Source: DRGT01 sp022567895 (GTDB taxonomy: Archaea > Thermoproteota > Nitrososphaeria > Nitrososphaerales > Nitrosopumilaceae). Taken from it: DNA of 6,787 bases. Where the stretch lies: NCBI GenBank assembly GCA_022567895.1, contig JADFGC010000060.1, positions 1 through 6,787 of the forward strand, in the 5' to 3' direction. Under the pieces are notes generated by a model. The model was not told where the DNA came from. It searched no databases and saw nothing but the letters and a program-made list of their open reading frames with translations. Numbering within the stretch: position 1 is the first letter of the stretch; every line of letters begins with the position of its first letter. This document shows positions 1-5,261 of this stretch, piece after piece. Position numbers and translations under genes: made by a program.

Positions 1-330
1 TTTAGTCAGGGCTCAACTTCACATGGTTCTGCTGCAACAAATGTACTAAAACAAGATATTAGTGGAATATCAGAACAAATTGTAAAACTAAATTCTATTT
101 TAGATGAAACATCAAGTGAACTTGATATTTTAGAATCTAGAATTGAGGAATTTGATTCTACATTAACATCAGCTAGCACTAACATTGCCTCAAGCGTAAC
201 ATCCATGTCTTCATCAGTGGAAAACATGGAAGAAGCATCTACACAACTTAATTCATTATTATTTCCAATTGTTGGTGCAATAGGAATTATAGTTGCATTA
301 CAAGTTGTGATACTGGCAAGAAGAAGATAA
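1..330 (+). CDS. C-terminal part of a membrane-anchored coiled-coil surface protein (5' end outside window)
   Basis: Frame 1 is open from the first base to a TAA at 328-330, giving 109 visible residues with no start codon needed, so the gene begins upstream. After a Ser/Gly/Thr-rich stretch, residues 20 to 87 show hydrophobic or small residues at regular 3-4 spacing (I20, I23, I27, L30, L34, L41, L44, I48, F51, L55, I62, V66, M69, V73, M76, L83, L87), a long coiled coil with one 4-4 step near residues 58-66. It runs directly into a hydrophobic segment (about 86-106, beginning LLFPIVGAIG) that ends in ARRR-stop. This is the topology of an extracellular stalk with a C-terminal membrane anchor and a three-arginine cytoplasmic tail. 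The family cannot be named from this fragment. An S-layer or SlaB-like stalk, an adhesin, or the tail of another surface enzyme are all possible. The antisense open frame over it is a shadow. Confidence 0.85.
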   Translation, partial: FSQGSTSHGSAATNVLKQDISGISEQIVKLNSILDETSSELDILESRIEEFDSTLTSASTNIASSVTSMSSSVENMEEASTQLNSLLFPIVGAIGIIVALQVVILARRR

Positions 331-338
331 TTATAATA
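331..338 (+). promoter_or_regulatory. Candidate TATA box for the subtilase gene
   Basis: The 25-base gap between the stalk gene and the protease contains TTATAATA within a run of A and T. Its centre lies about 21 bases before the ATG at 356 and about 27 bases before the second ATG at 362. Archaeal TATA boxes sit about 26 bases before transcription start, so a leaderless or near-leaderless mRNA is likely. No Shine-Dalgarno sequence is visible before either ATG. In such AT-rich DNA a TATA-like string can arise by chance, so this is only moderately supported. Confidence 0.4.
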
Positions 339-355
339 ATGCAAAAAAAACTTTA

Positions 356-3300
356 ATGACTATGCCCAAAGTGGCAATTTTGCTTTCAATAGTTCTGCTA
401 ATTTCAGCATTTTCTAGTAATTCCTATGGTTTTTTGGGAGGTGATCTACCTCAACAAAATTCACAACCAAACTCATCAGTTTTTGATTATTCTTCAGGTA
501 TCGTAACACTTGAACCCATTACTTCCGAAGAACAAAAAATTCAAAAAAGATATCTTATTTTTGGTTCTGGTAAATTAAATGATATTAAATCAGAAATTAA
601 TAATGAAATTAATTTAGTTCAATCAAATAATGGATTTTTTTCAGTAATTGTGTCGACAGAAAATAAAATTTCTCAACTTAAATCACAAGGATACTTTGTA
701 ATAGAAGATTTTCCATTGGAATTTCACCAACAAGATGACATCAAAGAAGTTTCCAAAATTGGAGAAATTGTAAATTCTGACAAAGTTCATGAAGATTTTG
801 GTTACACTGGTAAAGGAGTCAATATAGCAGTTGTTGATACTGGAGTTGATTTTTCAAATCTTGACATTCAACATTCTTTGGCCAGAGACAAAGATAATGT
901 TCCAATAATGTTAGATGCAGATGGTCAAGGAATTATTCTTACAAATGCTACATTTTTCGCTAGTATTGATAAAGATGGAATTATTAGAAACTATTCCAAG
1001 ACATTGCCTGAAGATATCACTTCAAAGATTTATCGAACAAAAAAAGGAGTTTTTCTTGACATACATCAAGGTGGAAACGGCACCCAATTAGAAATTTACA
1101 ATTCGTTTTATCCGCAAGCTGGTGGAGCTCCGGTTTTTAATGGAACCTTACTTGAAGATATGAAAATTGGACAAAATAATCGTGATTACATTCGCTCTCA
1201 AAGTGGAATTTATCATCTAGGAATAATGTATCAAGGTTCTCTTAGTGGAGCTAATGCTAGAATTCAAGTTGTACCAGTATTAGTTGTAGATTCTACTGTA
1301 AAAGGTGTTTATGATACAATAATTCCAGATCTTTCAACATCATGGGAAGATTACACAAGATTTGATTTACCCAGTGGAGAACGACCTGATTATGATTTTG
1401 ATTTTACTGATGAAACTCCAATTAAGATAGGTGATGGAAATGAATTTTTAGTTTATGATTTTGATGATGATGGAAAATTTGATTATAGTGCAGGTACTGT
1501 GGGAGCTAAAGTATTAGATGTTTATGGAATAATTCAAGACACAAAATCTGAAATCGATGACACATTAAAAGCAGTAAACGGAACTTTGCTACCACCAATG
1601 GACAAAAATGGACAGTTCTTTGGTGTGATGACTGATTTTTTGGGACATGGTACAGCAGTTTCTGCATCAATTGTTTCTCAAGGTGTTCAGGAATATGATA
1701 TTTACAACAACACAAAAAAATTCACAATTAAAGGAGTTGCACCTGATGCAAAAATCATTCCTGTAAAAGCATTATGGTTTGGTGATACTGTTTACTCGTG
1801 GTTATGGTTATCTGGTTTTGATAATGAAGAAAATGAATGGAAGTTTTCCGGTAGTCCTAGAGTTGATATAATTTCAAACAGTTGGGGCGTTTCAAATTTT
1901 CCATCGTTTGAAACACCACCTGGTGTAGATATTTTATCTTTAATTGTAAATGTTCTTGTTACACCAAAATCTCTTGATGCTAACTATCCGGGAGTTGTAA
2001 TGGTGATAAGTGCTGGCAATTCTGGTCATGGATATGGAACTATAGGATTACCGAGTGTAGCGCCTTTTGCAATTTCAGTTGGCGCAACAACAAATAATGT
2101 ATTTGTTGGATATTCAACTTTCAAGGATCAACCAAGATTTGGAAATACTACTGATCACAAAAACCACGTAGTTGATTTTTCAAGTAGAGGTCCTGGAATA
2201 ATCGGAGATCCAAAACCTGATTTAATGAGTATAGGAGCATATAGTTTTACACCAGCCTCAGTAACAAAACTTGAAAAAAATTCTACAAGAGAACCATTTT
2301 CGTTATTTGGAGGAACAAGTATGGCTGCACCTCTTGTTTCAGGCAGTGCGGCATTAGTGATACAAAGCATGAAAGAAAAATTACAAGAACCAGATCCATA
2401 TAGAGTAAAAAACATTCTCATGTCTACTGCAACTGATCTTCAAAACGATCCTTTTACTCAAGGTTCAGGTCTTGTAAATGTAAATGATGCAATAAGATTT
2501 GTAGAAGGGGAAGAGGGCATGTTCATTGTTTATAATGATGCCACTTATTCTAATGTAAAGAAAATTTTGGATGGTCCATTTGAAAAACTAAACTCTACTG
2601 CTTTTGGATTCGAAAAATTCCAACTACCTGACAAAAAACTTTATCATACAAGCTGGTTTGGTGGACAACTCTTTCCTGGCGAACGAAGTACTGCTATATT
2701 TACAATAGAAAATCCATCATCACAGCCACTAGAAATAACAATTAAACCACAAAAATTAGAATTAATTCAAAAAACCGAATTTAATGGAATGACTAAAGTA
2801 CAACAACAAGATCCAATTTTAAATGAAACCGGAACTTATGCACCAAATTACATCAGACTTTCTGATGTTAAAGAACACAAAACACTTGAATCACTTTTTG
2901 ATGAATCAAACCCAATTCCATCAGATGCTTCATTGATGATCCTTAATGTTAATTTTCCATTTGACACATTCTTAAACAAAACTGATGATGTTTATGCTAA
3001 TGATTTGAGAATTTCTTCTCTTTATCTTTATGATTGGAATGACAAAAATGAAGACAATGACATTTCAAGTGATGAGCTATCTATGGTTAATCGTGGTGGT
3101 TCATGGGGTACAGTTCAAGAAGTTAGGATTTCTGAACCAAACGAAAAATTTGAAAATGTACCGCTAATAGGAGTTTATCCTGTTCCAATTAGATTTTCTT
3201 ATTGGACTGGCGAAACAAAATTAAATTCAACTTCAATGGATTATACATTATCAGCTAGTTACTACGACAAAGAAAAATGGGATGTTATTTGGGTAAATGA

Positions 3301-4615
3301 AGAACATATTACTGTTCCCCCAAACAGCTCTTCAAAACTTAAAGCCACAATTATTGCTCCAGTAAATTATCAATCTGGTGTATATCAAGGATTTTTAACA
3401 TTTGAAGGAGATCAACATACAGCTAACGTTCCTGTTTCGTTTGTTGTAAAGAAAAAAATTGATGAAAAAGATACAGTCATTTTGATTAACGGAAAACAAA
3501 GTGAAGATATTCTTTTTGGAAATGGATATGTGAAAGGAGCATTTGATATGATTAATAGATACATGGCTGGTGATTGGAGACAATATTATTTTGACATTGA
3601 AGATCCAACAATCAATACAGCATTAATTGATGTATCATGGGAAGACAAAGATTCACACTTTTCAGTTTTTGTAATGGATCCAAACGGAAAAATTGTTCAA
3701 ACAAATGTTCCATCGGGAGTATTTGGTCATTTCTTGGGATGGCCATCCATCGACTGGCTTGGAACTTCACCGTTTAGTCAGGGAGGAGGATTTTTCCCAG
3801 TAAAAAACAAAGATGATACATCAACAGTTTTGAATGTACCAATTAATCAAACAGGAACATATAGCATGTTGCTTCATTCAAGTTTGTTTGGTGGAAATTC
3901 CACAACTCAACCAATTACAATCGCAGCAAAGTTTACAACAATTTCTCATGACAACAAAAAACCAGAAATAATTTTCAATGTTCCAGAATTCATAAATCAA
4001 ACAAATATTGAATCTCCAGAAATCCAAGATGAGAATCTTGCTGTTGTAAAATATTTTCTTGATGATGAAGAATTTATTTTTAATGCAACAGAGCAAATAA
4101 AATTAGAATCACTCTCCGATGGATTTCATGAAATTAAAATTATGGCGATAGATCTTTCTGGAAACAATTCTACAGAAATTTTTGAATTTAATTTAGACAC
4201 TTTGGAACCTCAACTTGAAATAAACTCTCCAACAGAAGGCATGAAAGTTTCTGAAACTCTTTTAATTAATTTTACTGTAAATGACGTGAATTTACCTGAA
4301 AATGAGGCTGTTTCTATTATTCTTCCAACAGGAGAAACAATAATTGATAAAACTTTGTTTGAGTTTGATACTTCTAGCTTAGATGATGGAGATTATGAAA
4401 TTCAAATCTCATCTAGTGACAAAGCTGATAATATTGCAACAAAAACAATTCAATTTACAGTTGATCATTCTATAACTGATAAAAAACCAATAGATGTTGA
4501 AACAACAATAGATTCAAGTTATTATCTTATTATTGGAATTGGAATTGGTATCGCGATCGGAGCTAGTTTTATACCACTAGCTATTCGAAAAAAGAAAATT
4601 TCCAAAAAACAATGA
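356..4615 (+). CDS. Large secreted, membrane-anchored subtilisin-family (S8) serine protease
   Basis: This 1419-residue protein is an ectoprotease of the subtilase family, more like the pyrolysin/tripeptidyl-peptidase II type than small subtilisins. Domains in order: signal peptide (1-25, hydrophobic core 5-19); I9-like propeptide (about 64-125); catalytic domain (about 140-720) with Asp161 in AVVDTGVD, His431 in GHGTAVSAS, oxyanion Asn555 in ISAGNSGHG and Ser655 in GGTSMAAP; beta-rich region (about 765-1195, the last part resembling a PPC/jelly-roll domain); two Ig-like domains (about 1200-1283 and 1284-1370); membrane helix (about 1389-1409, IIGIGIGIAIG); basic tail RKKKISKKQ. The 269 residues between Asp and His far exceed the few dozen usual in subtilisins and carry a DxDxDGxxD loop (368-376). 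An EF-hand-like loop lies at 896-907. It has 21 N-X-S/T sequons. ATG 356 is used here; ATG 362, two codons later, fits the TATA spacing equally well. The substrate is unknown. Envelope protein maturation and peptide scavenging are both plausible. Confidence 0.95.
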   Translation: MTMPKVAILLSIVLLISAFSSNSYGFLGGDLPQQNSQPNSSVFDYSSGIVTLEPITSEEQKIQKRYLIFGSGKLNDIKSEINNEINLVQSNNGFFSVIVSTENKISQLKSQGYFVIEDFPLEFHQQDDIKEVSKIGEIVNSDKVHEDFGYTGKGVNIAVVDTGVDFSNLDIQHSLARDKDNVPIMLDADGQGIILTNATFFASIDKDGIIRNYSKTLPEDITSKIYRTKKGVFLDIHQGGNGTQLEIYNSFYPQAGGAPVFNGTLLEDMKIGQNNRDYIRSQSGIYHLGIMYQGSLSGANARIQVVPVLVVDSTVKGVYDTIIPDLSTSWEDYTRFDLPSGERPDYDFDFTDETPIKIGDGNEFLVYDFDDDGKFDYSAGTVGAKVLDVYGIIQDTKSEIDDTLKAVNGTLLPPMDKNGQFFGVMTDFLGHGTAVSASIVSQGVQEYDIYNNTKKFTIKGVAPDAKIIPVKALWFGDTVYSWLWLSGFDNEENEWKFSGSPRVDIISNSWGVSNFPSFETPPGVDILSLIVNVLVTPKSLDANYPGVVMVISAGNSGHGYGTIGLPSVAPFAISVGATTNNVFVGYSTFKDQPRFGNTTDHKNHVVDFSSRGPGIIGDPKPDLMSIGAYSFTPASVTKLEKNSTREPFSLFGGTSMAAPLVSGSAALVIQSMKEKLQEPDPYRVKNILMSTATDLQNDPFTQGSGLVNVNDAIRFVEGEEGMFIVYNDATYSNVKKILDGPFEKLNSTAFGFEKFQLPDKKLYHTSWFGGQLFPGERSTAIFTIENPSSQPLEITIKPQKLELIQKTEFNGMTKVQQQDPILNETGTYAPNYIRLSDVKEHKTLESLFDESNPIPSDASLMILNVNFPFDTFLNKTDDVYANDLRISSLYLYDWNDKNEDNDISSDELSMVNRGGSWGTVQEVRISEPNEKFENVPLIGVYPVPIRFSYWTGETKLNSTSMDYTLSASYYDKEKWDVIWVNEEHITVPPNSSSKLKATIIAPVNYQSGVYQGFLTFEGDQHTANVPVSFVVKKKIDEKDTVILINGKQSEDILFGNGYVKGAFDMINRYMAGDWRQYYFDIEDPTINTALIDVSWEDKDSHFSVFVMDPNGKIVQTNVPSGVFGHFLGWPSIDWLGTSPFSQGGGFFPVKNKDDTSTVLNVPINQTGTYSMLLHSSLFGGNSTTQPITIAAKFTTISHDNKKPEIIFNVPEFINQTNIESPEIQDENLAVVKYFLDDEEFIFNATEQIKLESLSDGFHEIKIMAIDLSGNNSTEIFEFNLDTLEPQLEINSPTEGMKVSETLLINFTVNDVNLPENEAVSIILPTGETIIDKTLFEFDTSSLDDGDYEIQISSSDKADNIATKTIQFTVDHSITDKKPIDVETTIDSSYYLIIGIGIGIAIGASFIPLAIRKKKISKKQ

Positions 4616-4622
4616 AACAAAG

Positions 4623-4630
4623 TTTATAAG
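4623..4630 (+). promoter_or_regulatory. Candidate TATA box for the Rieske-cytochrome b operon
   Basis: TTTATAAG lies in the 40-base gap after the protease stop codon and is preceded by a purine-rich GAAACAAAG stretch that could act as a BRE. With the usual spacing of about 26 bases, transcription would start near 4651-4654, just before ATG 4656. This suggests that complex III genes have their own promoter with a very short leader and do not depend on read-through from the protease. No T-rich archaeal terminator is visible between the two genes, so some read-through remains possible. Confidence 0.5.
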
Positions 4631-4645
4631 CAATTTGGCAAGTAC

Positions 4646-4649
4646 GGAG
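4646..4649 (+). promoter_or_regulatory. GGAG ribosome binding site that selects ATG 4656
   Basis: GGAG ends six bases before ATG 4656, correct spacing for pairing with the anti-Shine-Dalgarno end of archaeal 16S rRNA. It argues for ATG 4656 over the in-frame TTG at 4635, which has no such motif and lies only a few bases after the TATA box. If transcription starts at the predicted 4651-4654 the motif would be outside the mRNA and would work only on read-through or earlier-starting transcripts. Confidence 0.5.
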
Positions 4650-4655
4650 CTTGAC

Positions 4656-5261
4656 ATGTCGGAGCAGGATCAGAGCTCTAGTGGACTTTCTCGAAGAGAT
4701 TTTCTAAAATTAATGGGAGCTGCAGGTACAGCTTTGGCCTTTGCTCCATTTGTTCCGTGGGGAAATTTCATGCCAAATCCTTCTTCAGTATCTCTAGAAA
4801 AAGTCAAAGTAATTCTTCCTGATGGGACACAAGCTAATGTTAACACTTTTCCAACAAACCATGCAGAAGTTATCACCTATCCTAAAACTGGAGATAACGT
4901 TTTAGATGAAGAGGCATTTAGAAAATGGCAATTCATTCGTTTGCCAGAAGAATTAGGTGGAGACAAAAAAGATGTTAGTTCTTTTAGAGCTTACAGCATG
5001 ATTTGTCTTCATTTGTGGTGTTTATGGAAATATTGGCCGGAAGAGGGTCGTAAGAGAGGAGAATGCCCATGTCATGGTAGCATGTATGATCCAGTAACAG
5101 GAACTGCATTTGCAGGACCTGCTTCACTTCAAGCTCCTCCTTCAAACACACTTCCACAGCTTGACTTTGAAGAAGACATTAATGGATTTTTATGGATTAA
5201 ACCGCCCGTCTGGGGTGTGAATGCAAATGGGGTTGTAGGATATGGACGCTTCATTACGTAG
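4656..5261 (+). CDS. Rieske [2Fe-2S] iron-sulfur protein of complex III, Tat-anchored
   Basis: This 201-residue protein is the Rieske subunit that takes one electron from quinol at the outer-face quinol site of cytochrome b and passes it to a soluble carrier. An N-terminal twin-arginine motif SRRDFLK (residues 12-18) precedes a hydrophobic segment (about 19-34), which in this family normally stays as an uncleaved membrane anchor. The cluster-binding boxes are CLHLWC (117-122) and CPCHGS (137-142), 14 residues apart. By family precedent Cys117, His119, Cys137 and His140 bind the cluster, and Cys122 and Cys139 form the disulfide. The glycine usual before the last Cys of the first box is Trp121. 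A proline-rich segment follows (GPASLQAPPSNTLP). The start is ATG 4656, backed by GGAG and by TATA spacing; TTG 4635 would add seven residues. The end overlaps the cytochrome b start by 20 bases, indicating co-translation. Confidence 0.95.
   Translation: MSEQDQSSSGLSRRDFLKLMGAAGTALAFAPFVPWGNFMPNPSSVSLEKVKVILPDGTQANVNTFPTNHAEVITYPKTGDNVLDEEAFRKWQFIRLPEELGGDKKDVSSFRAYSMICLHLWCLWKYWPEEGRKRGECPCHGSMYDPVTGTAFAGPASLQAPPSNTLPQLDFEEDINGFLWIKPPVWGVNANGVVGYGRFIT

Noticed and set aside
6..344. Antisense open frame opposite the stalk gene
   Set aside because: The + strand frame has a clear coiled coil, membrane helix and basic tail; the antisense product is a Ser/Asp/Ile-rich mirror with no recognisable domain.
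339..356. Five-codon open frame MQKKL whose TAA overlaps the protease ATG as TAATG
   Set aside because: Too short to support; probably chance in an A-rich promoter gap, though a leader-peptide role cannot be excluded.
3773..3783. Eleven bases, TTTAGTCAGGG, identical to bases 1-11, both encoding FSQG
   Set aside because: It hinted at a tandem paralogue of the protease upstream, but the residues after FSQG diverge completely, so the match is most likely chance.
4532..4549. Three tandem copies of ATTGGA/T
   Set aside because: They encode the IGIGIG part of the protease membrane helix; the repetition is explained by the protein and is too short to call a DNA repeat.
4635..4637. TTG as start of the Rieske gene
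   Set aside because: It is too close to the TATA box and lacks a ribosome binding site; ATG 4656 fits both signals.
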